64,000 nucleotides of DNA, taken from positions 161,361 through 225,360 of the forward strand of contig CAYMIJ010000004.1 in NCBI GenBank assembly GCA_964390465.1, in the 5' to 3' direction. Shown here one piece after another: positions 8,169 through 17,483 of the stretch. The notes below the pieces were generated by a model. The model was not told where the DNA came from, made no database searches, and worked only from the letters and a program-made list of their open reading frames with translations. Source of the stretch: JADZAI01 sp964390465. Its GTDB lineage: Bacteria; Pseudomonadota; Alphaproteobacteria; Micropepsales; Micropepsaceae. The position numbers and the translations under genes are program-made. Every line of letters begins with the position of its first letter. Position 1 is the stretch's first letter.

Positions 8169-9368
8169 TCAGGCCGCGACTTGCTTGGGCAGGGGGCGGC
8201 GGAGATCCTCGGCGAGAGCAGTGCCCATCAGGTCGATGAAGTTTTCTGCATAGAAACGCTGGCGTGCATGGTCGGACGTGCCAGCCGCCGACAGGCTTTC
8301 ATCAAAGCGTTTCAGCGGATTACGGCCACCTTCCACATGAGGATAGTCGGACGAGAACAGGCACACTTCCTCGCCGGCCTGCGCGATGATCCAGCCGGTA
8401 TCCTCGTGAGGATAGGGGGTCACATGCACCTGACGCCGCACGATCTCGGACGGCTTGGCGGAAAGGCGTTTCAGCCGGTCCTCGTTCTTGATGAAGGCCG
8501 CCGCGCCCGCATCGAGATAGCGCATCCAGCCCGGCAGCCATGAGGCGCCCAGTTCGATCACGCCCACTTTCAGTGCCGGGAAACGGTCGAGCACGCCATC
8601 CAGAATGAGGGCGGCGAGGCTTTGTTCGACCGAATGGGGAATGGCCATGTAGGTGAGCGAGGTGAAGTTTTCCTCGCCGCCATGGAAATCCCTGATGCGC
8701 GGCAGGCCGTTCTGGACATAGGCGGGATCCATCTTCAGCTCGCCACCGACATGAAACAGGATGGGCACACCGGCCTCTGCCGCCTGCGCCCACACGGCGT
8801 CGAACGCAATATGGCTGGGCGCGTGGTGCTGCGGCACGCGGCTGGGAATGGTCAGACCCTTCGCACCCAGCTTCAGCGCCAGAGCGGTGCTGGCGGCGGC
8901 ACGCTCGAAATCCTCCAGAGGGATATAGGCGGTGGGCAGCAGGCGGCGGTCGCGCGCACAGAAATCCGTCATCATGCGGTTGTGGGCATCGGCAGCGGCG
9001 TAACACAGCTCCATGTCATCCGACTGATCGAGCCCGAAATTGCCGAGGCAATAGGTCGTGAACACAAGCTGGCTGGCAAAGCCGAGCAGATCCAGCGCGC
9101 GAGGCCGGTCGGCGGGCAGGAACGCGCCCATCGCCTCGTAGTCCTTCCGCAGGAGAATGTTGGCATCCTCCCCATCACGGAAGGTGGCGTCCGCCTGCTG
9201 ACGGCGGGCGGTGGCGGACCATTGAAGGTCGCCGTCCTTGGCGTGCAGATAGGGCAGGGCGTGAAAACGTTTCAGCAGCCGCGCCTCGAAATACGGGTCG
9301 AGGCAGCCGTCCAGTTCCATCAGGTGAGAGTCTGCGTCGTGAATAAGACGGTCGCCTGCATAGGACAT
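8169..9368 (-). CDS. amidohydrolase family protein (Amidohydrolase_2)
   Basis: 399 residues from ATG 9368, preceded by GGGGAAG; an upstream in-frame start at 9473 has no RBS and would overlap the divergent GNAT promoter. The N-terminus LIHDADSHLMELDG fits the metal-binding strand of the TIM-barrel amidohydrolase_2/ACMSD group (DxDxHxxE-like). Later motifs include ILFHVGG (metal His), a VGVIELGASWLPGW segment and LFSSDYPHVEGG (catalytic Asp and His), all usual for the family. Members are decarboxylases or hydrolases of aromatic or lactone substrates; the exact reaction is unknown. Confidence 0.85.
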   Translation of the reverse strand: MSYAGDRLIHDADSHLMELDGCLDPYFEARLLKRFHALPYLHAKDGDLQWSATARRQQADATFRDGEDANILLRKDYEAMGAFLPADRPRALDLLGFASQLVFTTYCLGNFGLDQSDDMELCYAAADAHNRMMTDFCARDRRLLPTAYIPLEDFERAAASTALALKLGAKGLTIPSRVPQHHAPSHIAFDAVWAQAAEAGVPILFHVGGELKMDPAYVQNGLPRIRDFHGGEENFTSLTYMAIPHSVEQSLAALILDGVLDRFPALKVGVIELGASWLPGWMRYLDAGAAAFIKNEDRLKRLSAKPSEIVRRQVHVTPYPHEDTGWIIAQAGEEVCLFSSDYPHVEGGRNPLKRFDESLSAAGTSDHARQRFYAENFIDLMGTALAEDLRRPLPKQVAA

Positions 9369-9556
9369 AGCGCTTCCCCTATTATTTCCCCTGTCCTGCC
9401 AGTTCACGCCCGAATGAGCAGATGCGCAAGACCTATGGACGCCATGGCGCGCGCATGTTACGGGCGCCGCCATGTCAGGGTGTTTTCTCTCGCGACGACG
9501 TTAATGCGGCTCAGCCTGCCCGCCATCCGTCATTATTTCTGCGAGACCTGACGCCC

Positions 9557-10045
9557 ATGTTTTCCATCCGTTCCGAGCGGCCCGATGATGCCGCCGCCAT
9601 TGAAACCCTACTCGATGTGGCTTTCGGCCCCGGCCGTTTCGCCAAAACAGCCTATCGTCTGCGCGAAGGCGTCACCCCGCTGGATGCACTTTCCTATGTG
9701 GCCGAGGAGAATGGTACGATCATCGGCACGATCCGCTATTGGCCGGTGCAGATCGGCGGGAAGCCGTCGCTGATGCTCGGCCCTATTGCCGTTCGTTCTG
9801 AACAGCGTGGGCGTGGCATTGCCGTGAAGCTGATGCAGATCTCGCTAGAGCAGGCAGCTTCGCTGGGCCATGGCTCGTGCATCCTTGTGGGCGATGAGCC
9901 CTATTATGCGCGTGTTGGTTTTTCGCGTGTGCCCAAAGGCAGTATGACAATGCCGGGTCCGGTCGATTACAGTCGCCTGCTGTGGCTTGAGCTGATGGCA
10001 GGTGGGCTTGAAGGTCTGAGCGGCGCGATTACCAAAGCGCTGTAG
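9557..10045 (+). CDS. YhbS-like GNAT family N-acetyltransferase
   Basis: 162 residues from ATG 9557 (MFSIRSERPDD); the open frame extends upstream to 9422 but that part reads as non-coding. The acetyl-CoA pyrophosphate loop appears as LGPIAVRSEQRGRGIAVKLM (V-x-x-x-x-R-G-x-G), and GDEPYYARVGF is the YhbS-type C-terminal motif. Likely acetylates a small molecule or protein amine; no target can be named. It ends 3 bases from the convergent VWA-protein gene. RBS is weak (GCGAGA). Confidence 0.85.
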   Translation: MFSIRSERPDDAAAIETLLDVAFGPGRFAKTAYRLREGVTPLDALSYVAEENGTIIGTIRYWPVQIGGKPSLMLGPIAVRSEQRGRGIAVKLMQISLEQAASLGHGSCILVGDEPYYARVGFSRVPKGSMTMPGPVDYSRLLWLELMAGGLEGLSGAITKAL

Positions 10046-10048
10046 AGA

Positions 10049-12106
10049 TCAAGTGCCTTCCCGCCGCCAGGCAAGGAGCCATAACCCCAGCGCCAGAATG
10101 ACTGCCAGAACAGGATCGAGCAGCGTGGTGCGCGAAACAGAGAGAGTGGCATAGTTCTGCCGGTCGATCAGGCCGATCCATCCTGCGCCTGAAGCTCTGC
10201 CACCTTCACGCACGCGACGCATCGATGGCAGGCCGTCGCTGAGCCAATGCATGCCGCCACCGCTTGCTTCGGCCACAGGCTGCATGATTTCCTTTGTGGC
10301 ACGGACGTCTGCAAACTCCTTGGGATTGAGTGCGCCTGCGGCCGCAATAGCGTCCAGGCCATCTTCGCTGACGCGGTACAGACCAATTGAATCAATGCCG
10401 ATCCGTCCTTCAAAGCGGCCCGGTTCAATCTGGACGAGAGGAACCTCTACAACCGTTCCATCGGGACGGGTCATACGGGCAGGGGGGGCCGTTTCCTTCA
10501 TGGTACGCCGCGTGACCTTCAGCATACCGGCGGCAATCTCGGCAGTCAGTCGCTCTTCCTCAAGCGTTGGCTCTTTCATCAGCCAATGTGCAAGACGGCG
10601 CAGCAATTCAGCCTGTGGCCCGCCGCCATCATAGCCGCGCGCCCACAGCCAGGCATGATCGGACAAAAGCTGTGCCACGCGTCCCTTCCCGGAACGGGCA
10701 AGCATAAGCAGCGGCTTTCTATCAGGCCCTTCCATCACGACATCGCCGCGCACCGCGATGGCGTCAGCAATTCGCATCCAGCGACCCCATGTAGCGTCAC
10801 TATTTTCTCTGTTCGCACCAGGCAGGCCGGATGTGACGGGATGGCGTTTTCCGGCATCGCTTACTCTTGGGCGGAAAGCGCTTTCCGTTATGCTGCCCGC
10901 CGGGGCGGCCGGCAGCACCGTTTCAAGCGGGGTATCGTGAATGGAGTAGGGCCCGATATAATCCGGCCCGACGATAGCCAGAAGCGCACCGCCCTGTTCG
11001 ACATAGGTCGCGATGTTCTGAAGATATTCAGCGGGCAGTATATTTTCATTCTGGAATCGGTCGAGAATGATCAGATCAAACTGAGTGATCTTGTCTTCGA
11101 ACAGCTCGCTGGTCGGGAAGGCGATCAGCGACATTTCTTCGATGGGTGTACCATCTTGCTTTTCTGGTGGGCGCAGAATGGTGAAGTGAACCAGATCCAC
11201 CGCAGGATCGGCTTTGAGCAGATTGCGCCACGTGCGCTCACCTGGATTGGGCAAGCCGGAAATAAGCAGAACGCGCAGCCGGTCGCGCACCCCATTGATA
11301 ATCAGAACAGCGCGGTTGTTCAGTGGCGTCAGTTCGTAAGGGCCGGGCTCTGCCTCGATCTCAACGATGTTCTCTCCGGCATGAGGGAGTTTCAGGTTAA
11401 CCGTTTCTATCTGACCCATGCGGGCCGAAACCCTTGTGACCTCTGTGCCGTCAATCCGTAAGGATACGTTGGCCTTGCCAAGGGCGTCGTTCCCCACACC
11501 CAGATCGTCGACGCGAAAAGAAACGGAAATCGACTGCTCGACCAGCGCAAAACGCGGTCCACTGATAAGTGACAGGCGACGGTCCCGCTCGCCCCGTGCT
11601 CCCGTCAGCAGGGTGTGCACAGGTGCTTTGGGTAAATGCACAGCTGATGCCGCGTCGTGCACCTGCCCGTCGCTGAGAAGTATGATGCCGGCGACGCGGT
11701 CCGGCGGCACGTCATCCAACGCCAGCTGCGCGGCATCCATCAGTGTTGTTCCATCGGCTGTTGCGGCGCCGCTCTGAATCATGCGCACGTCCAGCGAGGG
11801 ATCGCTGGAAAGCTGTTTCTGCAGCATCTGCGCGAACTGAGTTGTCTGCTCACGGCGCTGGCCAATGGACTGACTTTCAGACGTATCGGCGACGATGAGC
11901 GCGACATCGGGGATATGTTCGTGATCGCTCTGAACAGCAATGGGGTTGAGCAACGTTGTGATGAGCGTGAGTGTTGCCGCCGCCCGCAGCCATGCGCCCC
12001 GTGCCAGTTGCATGAACCCTGTAATCGCGACCAAGGCAGCCAGTGCTGTGGCGCAGACGATGATCCACCAGGGCGCCAACGGTTCCAGGACGATGTCGTA
12101 ACTCAT
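10049..12106 (-). CDS. VWA-domain membrane protein of a MoxR operon
   Basis: 685 residues, last gene of a four-gene minus-strand operon. Two N-terminal TM segments (about 13-34, 41-57) precede a von Willebrand A-like domain: a MIDAS pattern DTSES (74-78), a Thr in DGTTLMDA and LLSDG (Asp about 146). A large central periplasmic part follows, with a stretch resembling a class I glutamine-amidotransferase fold (LAIVGPDYIGPYSI), and a C-terminal TM (PVLAVILALGLWLLAW) with basic tail. The MIDAS reading is mine. Overlap ATGA with the upstream gene (12103-12106) indicates translational coupling. Probable substrate-facing partner of the MoxR ATPase. Confidence 0.8.
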   Translation of the reverse strand: MSYDIVLEPLAPWWIIVCATALAALVAITGFMQLARGAWLRAAATLTLITTLLNPIAVQSDHEHIPDVALIVADTSESQSIGQRREQTTQFAQMLQKQLSSDPSLDVRMIQSGAATADGTTLMDAAQLALDDVPPDRVAGIILLSDGQVHDAASAVHLPKAPVHTLLTGARGERDRRLSLISGPRFALVEQSISVSFRVDDLGVGNDALGKANVSLRIDGTEVTRVSARMGQIETVNLKLPHAGENIVEIEAEPGPYELTPLNNRAVLIINGVRDRLRVLLISGLPNPGERTWRNLLKADPAVDLVHFTILRPPEKQDGTPIEEMSLIAFPTSELFEDKITQFDLIILDRFQNENILPAEYLQNIATYVEQGGALLAIVGPDYIGPYSIHDTPLETVLPAAPAGSITESAFRPRVSDAGKRHPVTSGLPGANRENSDATWGRWMRIADAIAVRGDVVMEGPDRKPLLMLARSGKGRVAQLLSDHAWLWARGYDGGGPQAELLRRLAHWLMKEPTLEEERLTAEIAAGMLKVTRRTMKETAPPARMTRPDGTVVEVPLVQIEPGRFEGRIGIDSIGLYRVSEDGLDAIAAAGALNPKEFADVRATKEIMQPVAEASGGGMHWLSDGLPSMRRVREGGRASGAGWIGLIDRQNYATLSVSRTTLLDPVLAVILALGLWLLAWRREGT

Positions 12107-14823
12107 CGCCCCATCCGTTCCAGCAGAGCCGGGACATGCACCTGATCGGCCTTGTAATTGCCGGTCAGCGCATACATGACGAGATTGACCCCAAAACGGA
12201 ATGCATATTCCCGCTGGCGTTCATCGTTGCCATCAATCGCCTGCAGAGGCCTGTAATATTCGTCGATAGCCCAGGCCGCGGCCCAATCACCCCCGCCAAT
12301 GACAACGCTGGAGACACCATCGCCTTGTGCCTCCGAGACAGGTTCACTCGGGTCGCGTGCGGCTTCCACCCACACATCACCACCGGCATTCCGCCCGGGA
12401 AAGTCATTGAGAATGTAGAATGCTTTTCGCAGGACGTGATCGTGCGGAATACGTTTGAGCGGCGGTAGGTCAAGCCGCCTGAGGATCTGTTCCAGTGCAG
12501 CCGCACCCGGCCCGGTGTCGCCTTCCTCGCGTGTGTCGAACACAATGGTGCCGCCATTTTTCATATAGGCATTGATCCGGCGTACCGCCGCGTCACTGAT
12601 CGCTGTCTGATCAGCGTTGATGGGCCAATAGAGGACTGGAAAGAAAGCGAGCTCGTCCTTTTCGATATCAACGCCGATCGGTTCTGCCGCAGGAACAGAT
12701 GTACGATCATTCAGAACGCGAGAAAGGCCCGTCAGCCCATTAAGGCTTACCTGATCTGTGCCCGCGTCGCCGGTGGTGACGTAGGCGAGATGAATTTCAA
12801 GTGAAGCCTTGAGCGCAAAGTCGATGTCTGGGTCTGCATGCGCAGGCTGCGGTGCTGTGAGGCATAAAAACAGCAGCGCTGCTGTCGTGCCCGCAATGGA
12901 GTGACGCAGCCCAAACCGGTAGCCTCGCAGGAGAAGCGAAGCCACTGCATCGAAAAAAAGCAGGGCCAGTGCGATGCCGATCAGCCATGCCTTGAAATCG
13001 ACGCGGTTCACCTCGCCGTATCCATGAAGCATGGTGCCTTGCGGGGCAGTCGGCAGTGGTTCGAGTGTCGTGTCGGCCGTCATGAGATTGACGGCTTGTG
13101 TGAGACTGCCCTGGCCGTAGAGCCCGGGCGGGTGATCAGCACTTGCTGTCAAAGTGCCATGCATGATGGGGCGAACAGACGCATCAGCCTTGATGAGACG
13201 TCCATAGCCATTGAGAACAAGGCGCGGACTGAGTGAGGTTTCTCCGCTCGCATCCCGCTCAGCTTCTGGCAGACCGCGTCCGAGATGGACCAGCCTCTGG
13301 AGCATGCTGACAAAGAGTCCGTTTAACGGCAGTGAGGACCACTCGGCATTCGCCGTGATGTGAAACAGGACAATCCAGCCTTCACCACGCCGTGCTGCAG
13401 TCACCAGTGGCGTGCCATCCGCGAGCGATGCCCATGTTTTTTCTGCAAGGTCAGCAGATGGTTCTGCCAGAACCTGCCGCCGCACCTCGATGGCATTGCC
13501 CGATGGCAGCCCGGCAAATGGCGAGGTCGGCGCGAAGGGCGCCAGACCCTGTGGTTTGTCCCATGACATGGCTCCGCCGATGTCGCGTGTGCCACTCTGT
13601 CGGAGCACCACCGGCAGCAGATCATCTTTCGTTTCCGCAGTGCGCGCCCCGGCGAAACGTATGAGCACGCCGCCCTTCTCAATCCAGCTGGCCAGTCTGT
13701 CATGCTCGTCACCGGCAAGCTGACCTACATCAGCAAGGATCATCACTGAGACGCCGCTATCGAGATGTGCCGACAACTCGCCGATACGGGCATCTGCAAT
13801 CGTAGTCAGCGCGCGTTCAAGATAATAGCTGGGTGAGAGGAGAGGTTGGCCACCTCGCTCTTTCTCTCCCGTCACAATACCAACCGGTTTGCGGTGGGCA
13901 CTTTCATCCAGAAGTGCAACAGCCCCTGCGCTCGCGCGCTGATCAATTGCGATATACCCAGCGTCATTGCGCACGGCCGCTGGCAGGTCGATGTCGATAT
14001 CTACAGCGCGCGCGTCTCTGTTCAGTGTGAATGGTGTGGAGTTGAGGAACCGGCCATCTTCCGAAAATACCTGCACGTTGCCGGTGAACTGAGCCCCGCT
14101 GCTGACGCGCATAATACGCGTTCGGAACCCCGAGGCCATTGCCTGTGGCGCTGCCAGGGCAAGTGCAGGGTCTGCCTCGTCGGGCGTGTAGATTTCGAGC
14201 GATCCGGCGCGCGACGCGATGTCCATGAGCGCCGCAGTCTTGTCATCTGCCATCCCATTGCTGAGCCAAATCGTACGTGCCCGGCGCCCCGCCAAAAGCG
14301 GCTCAAGCCGTTTGATCAACCACACATAAGAAGACTTTGACGGCTGCGGTTCAAGCGCCAGTGCTCGTGCCAACGCCTCGCCCGGTTCCTGAAGTTTGAT
14401 CTCTGACTCTGGCGAAGATGTTGCGGCAAGTATGACAGGGATATCTTCATGCAGCGCTTCGCCGATAACAGCGCGCAGTGTGTTACGCCGGGCTTCCCAG
14501 AGATGTGCTGCGGCCCAGTCATCGTCAATGATCACTACCATGACGTCTGCGCTGTCGGCTGTTGATTGTGCCTTTTGGAAAATCGGCCCAGCAAAGCCGA
14601 AGACAATCAAGGCCGCCACTGTCAGGCGAAGGAGAAGAAGCCAGATAGGCGTCTTGTCCGGCGTTTCTTCTTCTGATCGCAGGCCACGCAGAAAGCGCAG
14701 GCCGAAGAACCGCTCACGTTGCGGGGCAGGCGGCGTCACCCGCAGAAGCCACCAGATCGCAGGTAGAGCGCCAAGTGCCAGCAGGATGAACGGAGACGTG
14801 AATGAAAACGCACCGGCGTCCAT
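12103..14823 (-). CDS. BatA-like N-terminal, DUF4159 C-terminal membrane protein
   Basis: 906 residues. The N-terminus FSFTSPFILLALGALPAIWW, then RFFGLRFLRGLR and a second TM (about 60-84), is the aerotolerance-regulator (BatA) N-terminal domain. A VWA-like fold follows but its metal site is degenerate: IIDDDWAAA replaces DxSxS. Two further TMs occur around 635-690, the second ending in LTAPQPAHAD, which could act as an internal processing site. The last about 210 residues are DUF4159, beginning FALKASLEIHLAYVTTGD and including FPVLYWPINADQ. Fusion of these domains is usual in Alphaproteobacteria. Role: inferred envelope component acting with MoxR. Confidence 0.88.
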   Translation of the reverse strand: MDAGAFSFTSPFILLALGALPAIWWLLRVTPPAPQRERFFGLRFLRGLRSEEETPDKTPIWLLLLRLTVAALIVFGFAGPIFQKAQSTADSADVMVVIIDDDWAAAHLWEARRNTLRAVIGEALHEDIPVILAATSSPESEIKLQEPGEALARALALEPQPSKSSYVWLIKRLEPLLAGRRARTIWLSNGMADDKTAALMDIASRAGSLEIYTPDEADPALALAAPQAMASGFRTRIMRVSSGAQFTGNVQVFSEDGRFLNSTPFTLNRDARAVDIDIDLPAAVRNDAGYIAIDQRASAGAVALLDESAHRKPVGIVTGEKERGGQPLLSPSYYLERALTTIADARIGELSAHLDSGVSVMILADVGQLAGDEHDRLASWIEKGGVLIRFAGARTAETKDDLLPVVLRQSGTRDIGGAMSWDKPQGLAPFAPTSPFAGLPSGNAIEVRRQVLAEPSADLAEKTWASLADGTPLVTAARRGEGWIVLFHITANAEWSSLPLNGLFVSMLQRLVHLGRGLPEAERDASGETSLSPRLVLNGYGRLIKADASVRPIMHGTLTASADHPPGLYGQGSLTQAVNLMTADTTLEPLPTAPQGTMLHGYGEVNRVDFKAWLIGIALALLFFDAVASLLLRGYRFGLRHSIAGTTAALLFLCLTAPQPAHADPDIDFALKASLEIHLAYVTTGDAGTDQVSLNGLTGLSRVLNDRTSVPAAEPIGVDIEKDELAFFPVLYWPINADQTAISDAAVRRINAYMKNGGTIVFDTREEGDTGPGAAALEQILRRLDLPPLKRIPHDHVLRKAFYILNDFPGRNAGGDVWVEAARDPSEPVSEAQGDGVSSVVIGGGDWAAAWAIDEYYRPLQAIDGNDERQREYAFRFGVNLVMYALTGNYKADQVHVPALLERMGR

Positions 14824-14828
14824 GATGT

Positions 14829-15749
14829 TCAGGCCTGCATCCGTGCAATCGGGCGTTCGTTTCTGCCTGCGAGGTGCTGAAACAGGGCCAGCAGAGTCAT
14901 TTGTGGTGGGGTATTTGTCCGGTGGACGAGGAATGACCAGCCGTGGCGCCGCAGCAGTCGCCTCAACTCGTCCTGATGCGATGCGAAATTGTTGCGATAA
15001 GCGCTTCTCAGGCTTTGTGCGCGGCCGATCAATTCTGCGGCTATGCCATCAGCCTGCTCAAATCGTATGCGGCCTTCAAACGGAAAACCTTCCTCGGCAG
15101 GATCCAGTATCTGGACAAAGCAACCCTTCACACCGATTGCCGTAAAGGCTGACACAGATGCTTCGATATCGCTGATGTCGCTGAACGCATCACCGGCCAT
15201 GATCAGTGAGGCATTTGGCACAAGCCTGGGGATGGCTGGCAGCTCAGTCTGCTGAAACGATACATCATCCAATTGAATGGCAAGCCTGCGGACGGCAGCG
15301 CGGCCCGTGCCAGCCTTATTACCCGCTGCCAGAGCACCGATGCGTTCGCCACCACGCGCAAGCAGAAAGGCCAATGCGATGAGCATAATGTTGGCACGGT
15401 CGCGCTTGGATGGAAGGCTGGATGATGAGCGGTATGTCATGGATTCCGAGCCATCGCGCCAGAGCCATATGGTCTGAGCAGCCTCCCATTCGCGTTCTCG
15501 CACAAAAATGTGCTGCGACTTGGCTGATTGCCGCCAATCAATCGTGGAGGCGGCATCTTCCGGCTCGTAGCGACGGAATTGCCAGAACGTATCGCCGGGA
15601 CCAGCCAATCGCCGACCATGTGTACCGAAGGCAACTGTTTGAGCGATGCGTTCAGCTTCAAGGAGCAGGGGAGGGAAGCGCGCAGCGACACGTTCAGCTT
15701 CTGCACGCAAAGTACCCCAGGCATGAACGGGTTCACTGTGCGCGGGCAT
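14829..15749 (-). CDS. DUF58 domain protein
   Basis: 306 residues, cytoplasmic by appearance (no TM). The DUF58 core is seen in GDTFWQFRRYEPEDAAS followed by IDWRQSAKSQHIFVRE, and a VWA-like segment IWLWRDGSESMTYRS where DGSES keeps a MIDAS-like pattern. DUF58 proteins are standard partners of MoxR AAA+ ATPases. Gap to moxR is 5 bases and to the DUF4159 gene 5 bases, so all four genes are one operon. The molecular role in the family is undetermined. Confidence 0.88.
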   Translation of the reverse strand: MPAHSEPVHAWGTLRAEAERVAARFPPLLLEAERIAQTVAFGTHGRRLAGPGDTFWQFRRYEPEDAASTIDWRQSAKSQHIFVREREWEAAQTIWLWRDGSESMTYRSSSSLPSKRDRANIMLIALAFLLARGGERIGALAAGNKAGTGRAAVRRLAIQLDDVSFQQTELPAIPRLVPNASLIMAGDAFSDISDIEASVSAFTAIGVKGCFVQILDPAEEGFPFEGRIRFEQADGIAAELIGRAQSLRSAYRNNFASHQDELRRLLRRHGWSFLVHRTNTPPQMTLLALFQHLAGRNERPIARMQA

Positions 15750-15754
15750 CTGGG

Positions 15755-16741
15755 TCAGACAATCTCTTTCACGAGATCATAGATCACGTCAGGGATGGTG
15801 ATGCCTTCGTTGCGCGCGGCAAAGGTAAGCGCCATGCGGTGGCCGAGAATAGGGCCTGCCAGTGCCACAATATCGGCAGGTGACGGGGCGAGCCGTCCGT
15901 CAAGCAGGGCGCGTGCCCTGGCCGCGAGCATGAAAGCCTGACCCGCACGTGGGCCGGGGCCCCATGCAACATGATGGCGGACCGCATCAGATGCAGGTGT
16001 TTCTGGGCGCGCGCCGCGGGTGATCTTAAGGATCATATCAATGAGGCTGTCGCCGACAGGCATGCGCCGCACCAGCGCCTGTGCTTCAATGAGTCTTGCA
16101 CAGGAAAGGACCGCGCGGGGTTCAGCTTCAATACCTGTTGTGGTCGCGATCAGCATTTCGCGCTCGGCATCGGCCGTGGGGTAAGGCACATCAATTGCCA
16201 GCAAGAAGCGGTCGAGCTGTGCCTCAGGGAGGGGGTATGTTCCTTCCTGTTCGATTGGATTCTGTGTCGCCAGAACCTGAAATGGAACGGGCAGCCTGTG
16301 CGTCACACCAGCCACGGTCGTCTGCCGTTCCTGCATCGCCTGAAGCAATGCCGATTGGGTGCGCGGGCTGGCGCGGTTGATTTCATCAGCCATCATCAGT
16401 TCAGCAAACACCGGGCCCTTGATGAAGCGGAAGGTTCGCCGACCTTCCGGGTTTTCCTCAAGCACTTCAGTCCCGATGATATCCGACGGCATGAGATCGG
16501 GGGTGAACTGAACACGCCTTGTGTCCAGTCCGAGTGTGGCACCCAACGTTGCAACGAGCCGGGTTTTCGCAACGCCCGGCACCCCGATGAGCAGTGCGTG
16601 GCCTCCGGCCAGAATGGCCGTCAGCGCCAGATTGACGACATGCGCCTGTCCGAAAATACGTGTTCCAATGGCCTGCTGGACCGCACCAAGATCGTCCACC
16701 AGACGTTCAACCTGGGCCGTTTCAGAATCGTCGGTCGTCAT
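15755..16741 (-). CDS. MoxR family AAA+ ATPase
   Basis: 328 residues, full length. Walker A GVPGVAKT (53-60), Walker B with MADEINRA (116-123), sensor region ATQNPIEQEGTYPLPEAQLDRF, and the C-terminal lid. This is a textbook MoxR (AAA_3) protein, which acts as a chaperone with VWA-domain partners in maturing protein complexes. First gene of the minus-strand operon with DUF58, BatA/DUF4159 and VWA proteins; its promoter must lie in 16742-16898, shared with the divergent DUF1285 operon. Confidence 0.95.
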   Translation of the reverse strand: MTTDDSETAQVERLVDDLGAVQQAIGTRIFGQAHVVNLALTAILAGGHALLIGVPGVAKTRLVATLGATLGLDTRRVQFTPDLMPSDIIGTEVLEENPEGRRTFRFIKGPVFAELMMADEINRASPRTQSALLQAMQERQTTVAGVTHRLPVPFQVLATQNPIEQEGTYPLPEAQLDRFLLAIDVPYPTADAEREMLIATTTGIEAEPRAVLSCARLIEAQALVRRMPVGDSLIDMILKITRGARPETPASDAVRHHVAWGPGPRAGQAFMLAARARALLDGRLAPSPADIVALAGPILGHRMALTFAARNEGITIPDVIYDLVKEIV

Positions 16742-16898
16742 TACTGTCCTATGTCATGGCGCAGGCTGTGCGTGAAAGACAACCATAGGCCATGCTATGA
16801 CCTGAAAAAGAGGATTTTTAAGGGCATGGTTCATGCTTCCGTGAGCTTTTCCATGCGGCAGCTATGGCGGTCGCCGGCAGAATGACTATCTTGGGCTG

Positions 16899-17483
16899 AT
16901 GGTTTCAGCGGATTTCTCAGTACATACCCCGCCGCAGATGCTGCGTGGCCTGGCCGAAGTGCAGGCCGATCTGGCGCGTGGCCGGAAACTGCCGCCGGTG
17001 GAAAAATGGAACCCGCCCTATTGCGGCGCCATCCCTATGCGGATCGCGCGTGACGGCACATGGTTCTATATGGGCACACCAATCGGGCGACCCGCCATGG
17101 TGCGCCTCTTTTCCACCGTTCTTCGGCGCGAGGCCGATGGCGCGCATGTGCTAGTGACACCGGTGGAGCGCGTCGGCATCGAGGTGGAGGACGCACCCTT
17201 CATCGCGGTGGCACTGGAGGCCGAGGGCGATGGTGCGGACCGCCACCTTTTCTTTCTCACCAATGTCGGTGACCGCGTGGAGGCCGACGCGGATCATCCC
17301 ATCCGCGTTGTGCATCACCCGCTGACGGGCGAGCCATCGCCTTATGTACGGGTGCGCGGCGGGCTGGAGGCACGGCTTGCCCGCCCGGTATTCTATCAAC
17401 TGGCCGATATGGCAGAAGAACGTGATGGCCATCTGGGCGTGACGAGCGCGGGCGTGTTCTTTCATCTGGGTTGCGCGGCATGA
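16899..17483 (+). CDS. DUF1285 family protein
   Basis: 194 residues. The motif WNPPYCGAIPMRIARDGTWFY near residues 30-50 and the repeat-like beta-rich body with LVTPVERVGIEVEDAPF identify DUF1285. The function of the family is unknown; the fold is small, beta-rich and soluble. It begins a four-gene operon (DUF1285, Nudix, DUF6111, cca) whose members are joined by ATGA overlaps, a widely kept alphaproteobacterial arrangement next to moxR. Confidence 0.9.
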   Translation: MVSADFSVHTPPQMLRGLAEVQADLARGRKLPPVEKWNPPYCGAIPMRIARDGTWFYMGTPIGRPAMVRLFSTVLRREADGAHVLVTPVERVGIEVEDAPFIAVALEAEGDGADRHLFFLTNVGDRVEADADHPIRVVHHPLTGEPSPYVRVRGGLEARLARPVFYQLADMAEERDGHLGVTSAGVFFHLGCAA

